From Paraburkholderia largidicola (lineage in GTDB: Bacteria; Pseudomonadota; Gammaproteobacteria; Burkholderiales; Burkholderiaceae), in NCBI RefSeq assembly GCF_013426895.1, contig NZ_AP023176.1, forward strand, positions 2,170,001 to 2,234,000: a stretch of 64,000 nt of DNA. Direction: 5' to 3'. Each line of letters opens with the position of its first letter. Position 1 is the stretch's first letter. This document shows, piece by piece, positions 1 through 8,772 of this stretch. The notes beneath the pieces are model-generated. The model ran no database searches and was not told the origin of the DNA. It worked only from the letters and a program-made list of their open reading frames with translations. A program made the position numbers and the translations under genes.

Positions 1-124
1 AATACGCTCATCCCAGTTCCCTATGCAGGCCGTCGTGTCTGCTGCGCGCAGCAGCGCCAATCGCGGCACGGCAATACTAAGGGGTTGCCGTGCCGCTGTC
101 GTATGCCGTGTTTAGGCTACCCTA

Positions 125-137
125 TAACCTTTGGTTA
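125..137. promoter_or_regulatory. Small dyad upstream of LysR gene
   Basis: TAACC-TTT-GGTTA is a perfect 5+3+5 inverted repeat 25 bases before the LysR start. LysR proteins commonly bind such sites for autoregulation, but no partner gene is visible on the left because the window begins here. Short arms make chance occurrence possible. Confidence 0.3.
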
Positions 138-162
138 ATGCCTGCACGGATACGGAACAACG

Positions 163-1059
163 ATGCGTTTCAAGTTGCGACAGATGGAAGTGTTCCGCGC
201 GGTGATGCTGACGGGCTCGATCAACGCGGCGGCGAAGATGCTGTATGTCTCGCAGCCCGCCGTCAGCAAGCTGGTCGCACACACCGAGACGACGCTCGGA
301 CTGCGTCTCTTCGAGCGCGCAAAGGGTCGGCTCATTCCGACGGCCGAAGCGCAGGCGCTGTATCGCGAGGTCGAGCAGGTCTATCAATCGGCCCTGCGTG
401 TCGATGAATTCGCGCGGGCGCTCGCGCTCGGCCCGGCAAGCCTGCTGCGCGTCGCGTGCAGCCCGTCGCTCGCGCCTGGCGTGGTCGCGCCCGCCATCGT
501 CGAGCTGAAGCGGCAGTTGCCGGGGCTCAGCGTCGACTGGCACACCACGCTGATGGCCGACATGCCGCTCGAAGTGCTGAGCAAAACCGTCGATATCGCG
601 ATCACGTCGCTGCCGCTCGAGCATGAGCATCTGGAGGCCGTGCCGTTCATGCGCGGCCGCATGGTGTGCGCATTGCCGCCGGGCCATCCGCTCGCCGCCC
701 GCGAACGGATTGCGCTCGCGGACCTGCAGCAGGAGCCGATGATCCTTTTCCGGCGCGACATCCCGTTCGGCACGATCATCGTGCGCGCATGCCAGCAGGC
801 GAATGTCGAACTGACATCCGTGGTCGACGTCACACGCGCCGATCAGGCGCTCGCGCTCGTGCGCGGCGGCCTCGGACTGGCGATCGTCGACGAGTTCGCG
901 GCGGGCGAGGTCGACTGCATCGTGCGTCCGCTCGTCGAGGATCTGGAGATGGTATCGACGTTCGTCTATTCGAAATTCTCTCCGCCGTCGCGCAGCGCGA
1001 CAGTGCTGATGCAAGCCGTCTGCCGTCGCGCAGACGAACTCGGCAGACGGACCCGTTGA
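163..1059 (+). CDS. LysR-family transcriptional regulator
   Basis: A 298-residue protein of normal LysR length. Residues about 6-63 form the N-terminal winged helix-turn-helix, with the typical run SQPAVSKLVAHTE in the recognition helix region. The rest is a periplasmic-binding-like effector domain, recognisable from the VDIAITSLP and LVRGGLGLAIVDEF segments. It is a cytoplasmic DNA-binding protein whose ligand cannot be read from the sequence. It stands tail-to-tail with the cupin gene, ten bases apart, so its target is more likely the gene to the left, outside the window. A small TAACC dyad lies just upstream. Confidence 0.93.
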   Translation: MRFKLRQMEVFRAVMLTGSINAAAKMLYVSQPAVSKLVAHTETTLGLRLFERAKGRLIPTAEAQALYREVEQVYQSALRVDEFARALALGPASLLRVACSPSLAPGVVAPAIVELKRQLPGLSVDWHTTLMADMPLEVLSKTVDIAITSLPLEHEHLEAVPFMRGRMVCALPPGHPLAARERIALADLQQEPMILFRRDIPFGTIIVRACQQANVELTSVVDVTRADQALALVRGGLGLAIVDEFAAGEVDCIVRPLVEDLEMVSTFVYSKFSPPSRSATVLMQAVCRRADELGRRTR

Positions 1060-1068
1060 GCCTTTAGC

Positions 1069-1485
1069 TCAATTGCCGAATGGCGTCGTCAGTTCCGTCT
1101 CGTTCGTATCCACCACGAAGACAGCGAGAAGCTTTGCCGGCTTCGTTTTGCTCGCATTCGCGCTGACGCCGTGGCGGTCGCCGGGCATTTCGGAAAAATT
1201 CTGCCCGGCCTTGTAGACCGTCACGGGTCCGTCATTGATCTGACTGCGGATCGCACCCTCCAGCACGGTCGCATAGATGAACGCGGACTTCGCGTGCGTA
1301 TGACCGGACGAATAGCCGCCCGGACCATACTCGATCAGCACGCCCTTGATGCTCTTGCCTGGAACGTTGGGCAGTTCGTGCTGATAGACGAGCGTCACCT
1401 TGGCGCTCTTTTCTTTTGGCGTCTGCGCAAGCACGCTGCCGAACGGCAAGCTCGCGACGAGCAGCGTACAGAGGATGCGTTTCAT
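1069..1485 (-). CDS. Secreted cupin-domain protein
   Basis: The ATG at 1485 gives a 138-residue protein beginning MKRILCTLLVASLPFGSVLAQ, a clear Sec signal peptide, so a periplasmic location is expected. The mature part is one cupin barrel with a metal-ligand-like stretch, PGGYSSGHTHAKSAFIY, followed by a G-x-proline motif near GDRHGVSANAS. Small cupins of this kind bind a metal or a small molecule; the substrate is unknown. It follows the NmrA-like gene on the same strand after about 33 bases, so the two are probably co-transcribed. A longer reading from a TTG upstream would hide the signal peptide and is rejected. Confidence 0.87.
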   Translation of the reverse strand: MKRILCTLLVASLPFGSVLAQTPKEKSAKVTLVYQHELPNVPGKSIKGVLIEYGPGGYSSGHTHAKSAFIYATVLEGAIRSQINDGPVTVYKAGQNFSEMPGDRHGVSANASKTKPAKLLAVFVVDTNETELTTPFGN

Positions 1486-1518
1486 GTCACACCTGTTCTT
1501 AGTTCGAAGGATGCGCAA

Positions 1519-2274
1519 TCAGGCTTTGCTCTGCGAGTGTCGAAACCATTCATCGAAGCCGATCTTGCCGAGGCGCGCGTCGCCCAGTGGCACGAGCGAC
1601 AGATCTCCCACCAGGCCGCCGAAGTAACGGGCCTCGGGGTCGCGCACGACTTCGCGCGGATCGCCGGCCGCTTTCAGATAACGGGCGACGATTTCGTCGA
1701 ACGGCGCGCGCTCGGGTCCGGCAATTTCGATGATGCCGTTGCGCGGCGCGGCAAGCGCAACATCGGCGACGATCGCGGCGACGTCATCGGCCGCAATGGG
1801 TTGGAACATGCCGGGCGAGAGCCGGACCGCATTGTCCTGCATGCCTGAATCGGCAATGCCGCCGAGAAATTCGAAGAACTGGGTCGAGCGGATGATCGTG
1901 TAGGGAATGCCGGAAGCCTCGACCAGCTTCTCCTGCGCGACCTTCGCGCGAAAGTAGCCGTTCTCGGCCGTGCGATCCGTTCCGACGATGGACAGCGCGA
2001 CATGGTGCCGGACGCCCGCCTGCGCCTCGGCCGTGCGTAGATTGCGGCCAGACGCTTCGAAGAATTCCAGCACCGCCTTGTCTTCGAACGAGGGCGAATT
2101 GGACAGGTCGATCACCACCTGCGCGCCCGTCAGGCACTCTTTGAGCCCTTCGCCCGTGATGGTGTTGACGCCGCTCCTGGGCGAAGCGGCGACGACATCG
2201 TGATCGGCCTGGCGCAGGATCGCGGCCGTCTTCGAGCCGATCAGGCCCGTGCCGCCGATGATAACGATCTTCAT
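1519..2274 (-). CDS. NmrA-like NAD(P)-binding SDR protein
   Basis: A 251-residue atypical short-chain dehydrogenase. It opens with a Rossmann strand and the GGTGLIGSKTA dinucleotide-binding loop at residues about 7-17. No canonical YxxxK catalytic pair is evident, and the middle part (IPYTIIRSTQFFEFLGGI) is typical of NmrA/HSCARG-like or NAD(P)H:quinone sensor proteins rather than true dehydrogenases. It may reduce or sense a quinone-like compound in the cytoplasm. It is the first gene of a likely two-gene unit with the secreted cupin. The start at 2274 is an ATG preceded by GGAGGGTGAATC, a good ribosome binding site. Confidence 0.88.
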   Translation of the reverse strand: MKIVIIGGTGLIGSKTAAILRQADHDVVAASPRSGVNTITGEGLKECLTGAQVVIDLSNSPSFEDKAVLEFFEASGRNLRTAEAQAGVRHHVALSIVGTDRTAENGYFRAKVAQEKLVEASGIPYTIIRSTQFFEFLGGIADSGMQDNAVRLSPGMFQPIAADDVAAIVADVALAAPRNGIIEIAGPERAPFDEIVARYLKAAGDPREVVRDPEARYFGGLVGDLSLVPLGDARLGKIGFDEWFRHSQSKA

Positions 2275-2334
2275 GATTCACCCTCCATCGTCGATCGTTG
2301 CAGAGCGTTCAACGGTTCGAACGCGAACGCTGCT

Positions 2335-2577
2335 TCAGTGGCCCGAATTCGGGGTGCACCGGGCCAGGTGGCCGCAGCTGGCCGGCGGTGCCCACGCTGC
2401 GTGGGCTGGATTGCCCATCGCCATGGTGGTTCCGGATACGCCGCCGTACTCGGTGGTGCTGGACGTGGTGGCGGGCGGTTGCGCATTCTGTTGCGCCGGC
2501 GTGCCTTGAGCGTGCGCCACGTTCGTCAGAGCGAGCGCTGCGGTGCATGCGGCGGAAAGGATGAATCGTGTCTTCAT
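2335..2577 (-). CDS. Small secreted protein of unknown function
   Basis: An 80-residue protein starting at an ATG eight bases after a strong AAGGAG ribosome binding site. Residues 1-24 (ending NVAHAQ) are a Sec signal peptide. The mature part is short, rich in Thr, Gln, Ala and Pro, and contains two cysteines near its C-terminus. No known domain is recognised. Similar small exported proteins are frequent in Burkholderiaceae. It lies upstream of the NmrA/cupin pair on the same strand, about 60 bases away, so a shared transcript is possible. Confidence 0.7.
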   Translation of the reverse strand: MKTRFILSAACTAALALTNVAHAQGTPAQQNAQPPATTSSTTEYGGVSGTTMAMGNPAHAAWAPPASCGHLARCTPNSGH

Positions 2578-2964
2578 GATTTGACTCCTTCAATACGACA
2601 TCAGGTTCGGGAACCTGCAACCGCGTTGGCTTCGTCGAAGCCGACGCAGCGACGAGCGGTGCCCGACAGGCACTGCTCGCGATTCCCCAAGCGGCCAGAC
2701 GAGCCGATGCACGGCTGTGCGCCTGGCCTGCTGCCTGGTTCATGGGAAATGAGACGCGGCTATCACCGCGGGTGGCGTTCGAGGTGGCAGATGCACCTGA
2801 AGAATCGTCAAAGGGCCGGTAAGCCCCGCGCGCGTAAAGAAAACGCACCATAAAAACATAGACGTTCTTCAGGAAAATGGAACATCAATTTGAAAGGCCC
2901 GCGTACTGCTTTTGAATGCAAGTCCCGCTCGCCGCTTCGCATCGTTAGCCTCGCTTACGCGCTA
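2578..2964. other. Intergenic stretch without a convincing gene
   Basis: About 390 bases between the small secreted protein and the AhpD-like gene. The open frames here are shadows with no good start or ribosome binding site. The end nearer 2830-2900 is A+T richer and may hold promoter sequence for the leftward small protein, but I see no clear -35/-10 pair or hairpin terminator. Confidence 0.5.
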
Positions 2965-3423
2965 TCAGTCGATGGGGTTTGCGTCGACAGGCTGATGCAT
3001 GCCAATCGCCATACGATTCCACGCGTTGATGACGGCGACGGCCCACGTCAATTCGACGATTTCCGCGTCGTTAAAGTGCTCGCGCAATGCCTGATATTCG
3101 ACTTCGCGGTCCGCATGGCCGTCAGGAAGGCGCGTCAACGATTCGGCCCATGCCAGAGCGGCCTGCTCTCTGGCCGTGAAGAAGTCGGTCTCGCGCCACG
3201 CCGACAACACGTTCAGGCGCTGCCACGATTCACCGCCCTTGCGCAGTTCGCGCGCATGCATGTCGAGACAGTAGGCGCAGCCGTTGATTTGCGAGACGCG
3301 CGTCTGCACGAGTTCGATCAGCTTGCTGCCAAGCGACGACTCGGCCAGCGACTGGCTGACGGCATATAGCGACTTGAATTGCGCAGGTGCGAGCGTGGTC
3401 CACGCGAGGCGAGGTGCATTCAT
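2965..3423 (-). CDS. AhpD-like carboxymuconolactone decarboxylase family protein
   Basis: The ATG at 3423 (preceded by CTGGAG) gives 152 residues. The family's redox centre is visible as C49-x2-C52 followed by H56 in INGCAYCLDMHARE, the pattern of alkylhydroperoxidase AhpD-like proteins. These reduce hydroperoxides or act as thiol redox proteins in the cytoplasm. It lies downstream of the azoreductase on the same strand, 23 bases away, so the two plus the GNAT gene probably form one operon with an oxidative or electrophile-stress theme. A longer frame to 3510 lacks a good start. Confidence 0.9.
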   Translation of the reverse strand: MNAPRLAWTTLAPAQFKSLYAVSQSLAESSLGSKLIELVQTRVSQINGCAYCLDMHARELRKGGESWQRLNVLSAWRETDFFTAREQAALAWAESLTRLPDGHADREVEYQALREHFNDAEIVELTWAVAVINAWNRMAIGMHQPVDANPID

Positions 3424-3446
3424 GATGAACTCCAGAAAGTAAGGGG

Positions 3447-4106
3447 TTAAGCAATGGAAGAAGCGTTGAATTCGGATGACGCGTAGCGCTGCGGGTTGTC
3501 GCGCAGCCACTGCGCCGCCTTTGCCTCGACGAGCGCAAGCGGCTCATCCGTCGATACAAGGCTCGCCGCATGCATGAACGTGACGTCCTTGAGTCCGATC
3601 ACGCCCAGCACCGCGGACAGATAAGGCCGAAAGAAGTCCGGCTGATAGGCGGGCTCGCGGAACATTGCGCCGCCGGCGGTCACGGCGACGAAAGTCGGCC
3701 GGTCGCGCAGCAAGCCGACCTTGCCGTTCGCGCCCGCTTTGAACGTCACGTCGATACGCACCACGTGATCGATCCAGTTCTTGAGCACGGCAGGTACCGT
3801 GAAGTTGTGCACGGGCGTCGAGATCCAGAGCATGTCCGCCTGATCCAGTTCACGGATCAGTTCGTCCGACACAGCGAGCGCCTCGCCAAACCGCGCTTTC
3901 GCCACGTTACCGGGCAGCACCAGCGACTCCGCGTACGCTTCCGTGATGGCCGGCAACGGCTGCGCGCCGAGATCGCGCCGCGTAATTTCGATGTCCCGCC
4001 CAAGACGCCCGGCCATGGCAGGCAGCAAATGGCGGGTGAAGTGTCGGCTCGTCGAGTTGTCGCGCCGGGGGCTGCAATCGAGCAGCAACACCTTGAGGCT
4101 GTTCAT
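3447..4106 (-). CDS. azoR: FMN-dependent NADH-azoreductase / NAD(P)H quinone reductase
   Basis: A 219-residue flavodoxin-fold protein starting MNSLKVLLLDCSPRRDNSTS, where the SPR..ST loop binds FMN phosphate. The stretch WISTPVHNFTVPAVLKNWIDHV is the classic AzoR motif, and FVAVTAGGAMF matches the second FMN loop. Members reduce quinones and azo compounds with NADH, by two-electron transfer, in the cytosol. The ATG at 4106 overlaps the GNAT stop codon by four bases (ATGA), which indicates translational coupling. A longer N-terminal reading would run inside the GNAT gene and is not supported. Confidence 0.93.
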   Translation of the reverse strand: MNSLKVLLLDCSPRRDNSTSRHFTRHLLPAMAGRLGRDIEITRRDLGAQPLPAITEAYAESLVLPGNVAKARFGEALAVSDELIRELDQADMLWISTPVHNFTVPAVLKNWIDHVVRIDVTFKAGANGKVGLLRDRPTFVAVTAGGAMFREPAYQPDFFRPYLSAVLGVIGLKDVTFMHAASLVSTDEPLALVEAKAAQWLRDNPQRYASSEFNASSIA

Positions 4107-4540
4107 GCCAGCTCCATGCTGAAGTGAAGGCCGCGCGCCAGCAGGCCGCAGCGGAAATAGAAGCGTTGCGCGAGCGCGTTGGCGAGCGCCGTGTCGAGCA
4201 CCAGACGCTGGCAATCGTCGACGCGGCCCAGCGCGCCCAGTTCGGCAAGCAGGCGTTCGCCATGCCCCCGGCCGCGTCCCGCCTCGTCTGTGATCAGATC
4301 GTCGACGTAGATAAAGCGGCCGTGAATCAGGTTGTCGATACGCCGATAGCCGGCCAGCGCGACGGGCTTGCCGTTTTCCCAGACGCCCAGCAGGCGGTAG
4401 CCTTGTGCGCGTTGCAGCGCGACGCGAGCGACAAAGTCCTCGGGCGAATTCAATTGGGGACGCAGTTGATGCATGACGTCGAAACAGGCCAGCACATCGG
4501 CATCTGTTTCGGCATGTCGGAGGGTCGGTGTGTCAGTCAT
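4103..4540 (-). CDS. GNAT-family N-acetyltransferase
   Basis: A 145-residue GNAT domain protein. The acetyl-CoA pyrophosphate loop is visible as DEAGRGRGHGERLL (residues about 86-99), followed by RFYFRCGL near the C-terminus, the usual last strand-helix. The acceptor substrate is unknown. It is the first gene of the leftward GNAT-azoreductase-AhpD unit, with a 4-base overlap to the next gene. It is divergent from the MocR-type regulator at 4631, which is therefore the obvious candidate to control this operon. Confidence 0.9.
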   Translation of the reverse strand: MTDTPTLRHAETDADVLACFDVMHQLRPQLNSPEDFVARVALQRAQGYRLLGVWENGKPVALAGYRRIDNLIHGRFIYVDDLITDEAGRGRGHGERLLAELGALGRVDDCQRLVLDTALANALAQRFYFRCGLLARGLHFSMELA

Positions 4541-4630
4541 GATGCCGATGGAGAGGGGTTGGTGTAGGCTTCAGTGTCGTCGTTCGATGACCCAGCCAAC
4601 AGGGCCATTTTTCCTGCTTCAGACCAGGCC

Positions 4631-6073
4631 ATGACACAGCCAGCCGCCCAGGCGAAACCCGGCGCTTCGCCCATCCACGAGCAGATCTATGCGCGGTTTC
4701 GCGCGATGATCGAACAGGGGCAGCTCAGCCCCGGCCAGAAGGTGTCGTCGTTGCGGGCATTGGCGACCGAACTGGGCGTGGCGCGCGGCACCGTGCAGGT
4801 CGCCTACGACCGCCTGCTCGGAGAGGGCTACCTCGTTGCCCGTGGTCCGGCGGGGACGTTCGTTTCGGAGCACGCGACGCCGGCGCAACCCGCTCGAGTG
4901 ACGCAGGCTGCTGTCGTCGCGCGCCCGCCGCCGACGCAGGACGCGCCCGACCACATCATCGAAGTGGATGGCGGCACGCCCGCGCCATTTCAGATGGGGC
5001 TGCCCGCGCTCGATGAATTCCCGAGGAAGCTCTGGGCGGGACTGATGGCGCGGCAAGTTCGTAAGGCGGGATCGCTCACCAAGCCCGCGCCCGCCGGATA
5101 CATGCCGTTGCGCGAGGCGCTGGCGGCCTATCTGCACCGCTCGCGCGGCATCGACGCGTATGCGGGCCAGGTGTTCATCGTGCCCGCCTATACCGCCAGC
5201 CTCGCGTTGACCGTCGACGCACTCGGCCTGGCAGGCGAAAGCGCCTGGGTCGAGCATCCGGGCTATCCACCCACCGCGCAGACGCTCAAACGACTCGGCT
5301 TACAGGTCTGCGATGTCTGCGTCGATCAACACGGCATCGACGTCGCCTTTGGCCGGGCCCATTTCCCAACCGCGCGGCTCGCCGTCGTCACGCCGTCGCA
5401 TCAGAGTCCAACAGGGGTCGCGTTGCCGTTACAGCGCCGCGTCGAACTTCTCGATTGGGCGAGCGAACGTGACGCATGGATCGTCGAGGACGACTATGAC
5501 GGCGAGTACCGGTATCGCGGTCATCCATTGCCCGCGCTGAAAAGCATGGACTCGGGCGGACGGGTGATCTATTGCGGCACGCTGAGCAAGGTACTGTTTC
5601 CGGGGCTGCGGCTTTCGTATGTGGTCGTCGCGCAAAACCTCGTTCCGCACTTCGAACAGGCGTGCAGGCGTACCGCGCACGGCGGCTGCCCCGAACTGCT
5701 GCAAGCAGCCGTCGCCGGGTTCATCAGCGAAGGCCACTTCTCCCGGCATATCAAGCGAATGCGAACGCTCTACGCCCGGCGGCGAGCGCTGCTGGCCGAA
5801 GCGCTCGCGCCGTACGCTGCCGAAGGCTTCGTCGTTCATTTGCAGGACGGCGGCATGCATCTTCTCGTCGACGTACGCGACGATCTCGACGATGTCGTGC
5901 TGGCCAGCCTCGCCCGCGCCGCAGGCTTCGCCGTGCATGCCCTCACGACATGGCGCAATGGCGCACCCGGACGCCGCGGCCTGTTGCTCGGATTCACGAA
6001 CGTTCGAGATCGCGAAGAAGCTAAAAGGCTGGTTGCGGAACTGATACGTTCGTTCGAATTGCAAGCAGGTTAG
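4631..6073 (+). CDS. MocR/PdxR-type regulator (GntR HTH + aminotransferase domain)
   Basis: About 480 residues from the ATG at 4631; a GTG at 4574 would add 19 residues and cannot be excluded. The N-terminus is a GntR winged helix (HEQIYARFRAMIEQGQL, LGVARGTVQVAYDRLLGEGY). The remainder is a fold-type I aminotransferase domain with the expected PLP contacts: VTPSHQSPTG, EDDYDGEYRY and the lysine in CGTLSKVLFPGLRLSY. MocR proteins use bound PLP to regulate genes instead of catalysing transamination. The divergent GNAT-azoreductase-AhpD operon is its likely target. Confidence 0.92.
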   Translation: MTQPAAQAKPGASPIHEQIYARFRAMIEQGQLSPGQKVSSLRALATELGVARGTVQVAYDRLLGEGYLVARGPAGTFVSEHATPAQPARVTQAAVVARPPPTQDAPDHIIEVDGGTPAPFQMGLPALDEFPRKLWAGLMARQVRKAGSLTKPAPAGYMPLREALAAYLHRSRGIDAYAGQVFIVPAYTASLALTVDALGLAGESAWVEHPGYPPTAQTLKRLGLQVCDVCVDQHGIDVAFGRAHFPTARLAVVTPSHQSPTGVALPLQRRVELLDWASERDAWIVEDDYDGEYRYRGHPLPALKSMDSGGRVIYCGTLSKVLFPGLRLSYVVVAQNLVPHFEQACRRTAHGGCPELLQAAVAGFISEGHFSRHIKRMRTLYARRRALLAEALAPYAAEGFVVHLQDGGMHLLVDVRDDLDDVVLASLARAAGFAVHALTTWRNGAPGRRGLLLGFTNVRDREEAKRLVAELIRSFELQAG

Positions 6074-6375
6074 CGGTGTAGTTATTTCTTTCTATCAGGT
6101 ATCCGCCATATAGTTCGTCATCCGAATTATATGAGCAATCAATTCTTCACAAAACGACACTGTACCGGTGAAGGCTCAAGTCAGCGTATTCAACGCATCA
6201 CGCCCTTAAATCCGAATTCGTCTGGATTGATGTTCCGGATGCAACACGGTGCTCCCCTCTGCGAGTCTTCTGCGCAACGTTGCTTCCCCCTACGATTCAT
6301 CCTGCGCAGAAGGCGTGCGAATCGAATCGCGCGTACCCATGCAACGAAACTAGCCGCTACTACACCCCGAAACGA
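6074..6375. other. Intergenic stretch before the Ohr gene
   Basis: About 300 A+T-richer bases. An 82-residue open frame here lacks a ribosome binding site and any recognisable domain. The region probably carries the Ohr promoter; ohr genes are usually controlled by a MarR-type OhrR, but no ohrR gene is adjacent and no clear operator dyad was identified. Confidence 0.45.
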
Positions 6376-6891
6376 ATGACAACGCTACGCCCGCCGCCAT
6401 TGACGTTACTCGACAAGTACTCCGGACAAGAGCCTCAGATCCTGTATTCGACCACGGTCACCGTCACGGGCGGCGGCACGGGTCATGGACGTGCATCAGG
6501 TATCGCGCGCTCGGACGACGGGCAACTCACCGTCGATCTGCGCATGCCCAAAGCGCTCGGCGGACCCGGTGGTGGAACCAATCCGGAGCAGTTATTCGCC
6601 GCGGGATATGCGGCCTGTTTTCACGGCGCGCTCAGTTTGTTGGCGGCCCGCTCTGCTGTTCGTATTCGCGACGCGTCGGTCGATGTCACCGTCGACTTCG
6701 GCCGGGACCCGATGGATGGCCTGTTCGTGCTGAGCGCGCATACGCGCGTTCATTTGCCGGGCGTCGATCGCGCCGTCGCTGAAGAACTGGTTCGCAAGAC
6801 CGAACGCTTTTGCCCGTACACGAAGATGGCAAGGCAGGGCATCGTGAATGTCGTCGCGCTCGTCGTGGCTGACGAGACCCGCGAGTCGTGA
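6376..6891 (+). CDS. ohr: Ohr/OsmC-family organic hydroperoxide resistance protein
   Basis: The ATG at 6376 gives 171 residues, a little longer than the usual 140 because of a short N-terminal extension. The two catalytic cysteines are present: C81 in AAGYAACFHGAL and C146 in ERFCPYTKMARQG. The Ohr subfamily reduces organic hydroperoxides using lipoyl-type reductants in the cytoplasm. The motif around GGPGGGTNPEQLFAAGYAACF is a hallmark. It is followed by a DUF3331 gene. An in-frame extension upstream to 6280 is low in family similarity and was not used. Confidence 0.93.
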   Translation: MTTLRPPPLTLLDKYSGQEPQILYSTTVTVTGGGTGHGRASGIARSDDGQLTVDLRMPKALGGPGGGTNPEQLFAAGYAACFHGALSLLAARSAVRIRDASVDVTVDFGRDPMDGLFVLSAHTRVHLPGVDRAVAEELVRKTERFCPYTKMARQGIVNVVALVVADETRES

Positions 6892-6922
6892 CGCAGTTCG
6901 CCACATCGTAGAGAGGTTGGAA

Positions 6923-7315
6923 ATGAACAGAATCGATCCATGGTGCCAGATAGTCAGCGGGTTGCACGGTCGCAGCCGCTTCGCCGCGCAGCAAAACCCC
7001 GCATCCGCAGGGCGCGGGCCACGCGAACGATCCAGTCCGATGACCGCCGCGATGGCCAATGCTTCGTCGATCCGTCGCATCGAGTGGCAGACCACCTGCA
7101 CGATTCTGATTTCGTGGAGCGATTCGACGTTAGGCAGGTTCGAAGATCAGACATGGCGCGCAGGCTTTGCGCGCACCTCGGGTATTTGCGGTCTGACAGG
7201 TGTGCCCGTTCGTCGCGGCGACCCGGTGTTCCGGCCGCTACAGCGAGCCGGCGCGCTGCCGCGAAACGCGTTCGACATGATTCTCGCCGACACGCTAAGA
7301 GCACCGATGAGCTAA
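6923..7315 (+). CDS. DUF3331-like protein
   Basis: A 130-residue protein starting at ATG 6923 after GAGAGG. The C-terminal part has the pattern I associate with DUF3331: a tryptophan-rich strand (IRRIEWQTTCTILISWSD), then ICGLTGVPVRRGDPVFRP and a final NAFDMILAD. The family is largely confined to Burkholderia-like bacteria and its function is unknown. The C-x2-TG-x-P-V-x2-GD segment resembles a small treble-clef turn with only part of its cysteines. It sits 32 bases after ohr on the same strand, so it may share its transcript. Confidence 0.72.
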   Translation: MNRIDPWCQIVSGLHGRSRFAAQQNPASAGRGPRERSSPMTAAMANASSIRRIEWQTTCTILISWSDSTLGRFEDQTWRAGFARTSGICGLTGVPVRRGDPVFRPLQRAGALPRNAFDMILADTLRAPMS

Positions 7316-7347
7316 AGGTTGAATGAGTAGTGCATTTGAAGCAAGGC

Positions 7348-8358
7348 ATGAAAACAAGGGCAATGACTATGTCGAAAAACAGTAACGAGAAGCAAAATTC
7401 CACGCGCCGAAGCATTCTGATCGGCAGCGCCGCAGCGGCAGGCGGACTCGCCGCATCGCTGATTCCGGGCACGCTGCAGGCGGCGCAGCCCGGTGCGTCC
7501 TCAGGCGCGTCGAAGCATCAAGGCCAACATCCGGCGAGCTACATCGCGGCGAAAGACGGCACGCAGCTGTATTACAAGGATTGGGGCTCAGGCCGCCCGG
7601 TCGTGTTCTGTCACGGCTGGCCGCTCAGTTCCGATAGCTGGGAGTCGCAGATGATGTTCGTGGCGTCGCACGGTTACCGTGCTGTCGCTCATGACCGTCG
7701 TGGACATGGACGCTCTAGCCAGCCCTGGAACGGCAACGAGATGGACACCTACGCGGACGATCTCGCCACCGTATTCGAGGCGCTAGGTCTGAACGACGCG
7801 ATTCTCGTCGGCTTTTCGACGGGTGGCGGAGAAGTGGCCCGCTACCTTGGCCGGCATGGCACGAAGCGTGTGTCCAAAGTGGTGCTCGTGTCCGCTGTGC
7901 CGCCGTTGATGCTGAAAACGCCTGCCAATCCGGGCGGATTGCCAATCGACGTATTCGACGGTCTGCGTGCCGCCCAACTGGCGAACCGGCCGCAGTTCTA
8001 CAGGGACGTGCCGGCGGGTCCGTTCTACGGCTTCAATCGTCCAGGCGCCAAGCCGTCGCAGGGTCTGATCGATTCGTGGTGGACGCAGGGCATGCAAGGC
8101 GGCCACAAGAACACCTACGATTCGATCAAGGCGTTTTCCGAAACGGACTTTACCGAAGACCTGAAGAAGATCGATGTTCCCACGCTGATCGTCCACGGCG
8201 ACGATGACCAGATCGTGCCTATCGATGCAGCGGGACGTGCGTCGGCGAAGCTGATCCGGAATTCGAAGCTGATCGTCTATCCCGGCGCGCCGCATGGTTT
8301 GACGGACACGCACAAAGAAAAATTCAACGCGGATCTTCTGGCGTTCATTCAGAGTTAA
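7348..8358 (+). CDS. Tat-exported alpha/beta hydrolase (non-haem chloroperoxidase-like)
   Basis: About 336 residues from ATG 7348, which follows AAGCAAGGC. A twin-arginine signal is seen at R20-R21 ([10 protein letters not shown]) with a hydrophobic stretch and an Ala-rich cleavage region ending LQAAQ, so folded export to the periplasm is expected. The hydrolase domain has the oxyanion strand FCHGWPLS, the nucleophile S157 in GFSTGGGE, an aspartate in HGDDDQIVP and the histidine in APHGLT. Homologues act as esterases with incidental cofactor-free haloperoxidase activity. A rho-independent terminator follows, so the transcript ends here. Confidence 0.93.
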   Translation: MKTRAMTMSKNSNEKQNSTRRSILIGSAAAAGGLAASLIPGTLQAAQPGASSGASKHQGQHPASYIAAKDGTQLYYKDWGSGRPVVFCHGWPLSSDSWESQMMFVASHGYRAVAHDRRGHGRSSQPWNGNEMDTYADDLATVFEALGLNDAILVGFSTGGGEVARYLGRHGTKRVSKVVLVSAVPPLMLKTPANPGGLPIDVFDGLRAAQLANRPQFYRDVPAGPFYGFNRPGAKPSQGLIDSWWTQGMQGGHKNTYDSIKAFSETDFTEDLKKIDVPTLIVHGDDDQIVPIDAAGRASAKLIRNSKLIVYPGAPHGLTDTHKEKFNADLLAFIQS

Positions 8359-8383
8359 GCCCGGTCGAAAAATGACGCGTAGG

Positions 8384-8411
8384 GGCAAGCACTGCCGTGC
8401 TTGCCTTTTTT
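8384..8411 (+). terminator. Rho-independent terminator
   Basis: A perfect 9-bp stem, GGCAAGCAC / GTGCTTGCC, with a TGCC loop is followed by a run of six T. It lies 25 bases after the Tat hydrolase stop codon and is the clearest intrinsic terminator in the window. Confidence 0.92.
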
Positions 8412-8514
8412 ATCTCCATTCACACTTCGTGCCTGATGGCAGAGGCGGATATATCGCGCAAAGGAAACCGCTTGCCCGCGCGAACGCTTAAGCCGCTCTC
8501 GAACCAGAAAAAAA

Positions 8515-8772
8515 ATGAACACGATTGGTATCGCTAGCAAGGATGCAGTTGAAGACGTGACGCGTGACAAACACCAGTTCACACGGCAGACGCTTCGCCT
8601 GCCGAGGCACGCGTCAGTCGAATCCGAGGTGAATCATGGACAATCGGACGCGCGGTTCGGAGACATTCCCAGCTTCGTGTGGTCGAAGAACTGCACACTA
8701 TGCCCCGTTGCGTTGGGTCATTTCATGCGGACATCGAATGCGTATCTTCTTTCATCCGCGTCCGACGACTAA
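8515..8772 (+). CDS. Doubtful small open reading frame
   Basis: An 85-residue frame from ATG 8515. There is no Shine-Dalgarno sequence (the upstream bases are an A-run after CCAGA), no recognisable domain and only ordinary composition. It overlaps the end of the convergent large regulator gene by four bases. The 350-base gap between the terminator at 8411 and 8769 otherwise contains nothing I can name. Kept as a low-confidence hypothetical. Confidence 0.25.
   Translation: MNTIGIASKDAVEDVTRDKHQFTRQTLRLPRHASVESEVNHGQSDARFGDIPSFVWSKNCTLCPVALGHFMRTSNAYLLSSASDD

Noticed and set aside
112..1014. A 300-residue antisense frame across the first LysR gene
   Set aside because: Shadow frame rich in Arg, His and Asp, without a ribosome binding site or domain.
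6131..6379. 82-residue frame before ohr
   Set aside because: No ribosome binding site, no domain, and it overlaps the ohr start.
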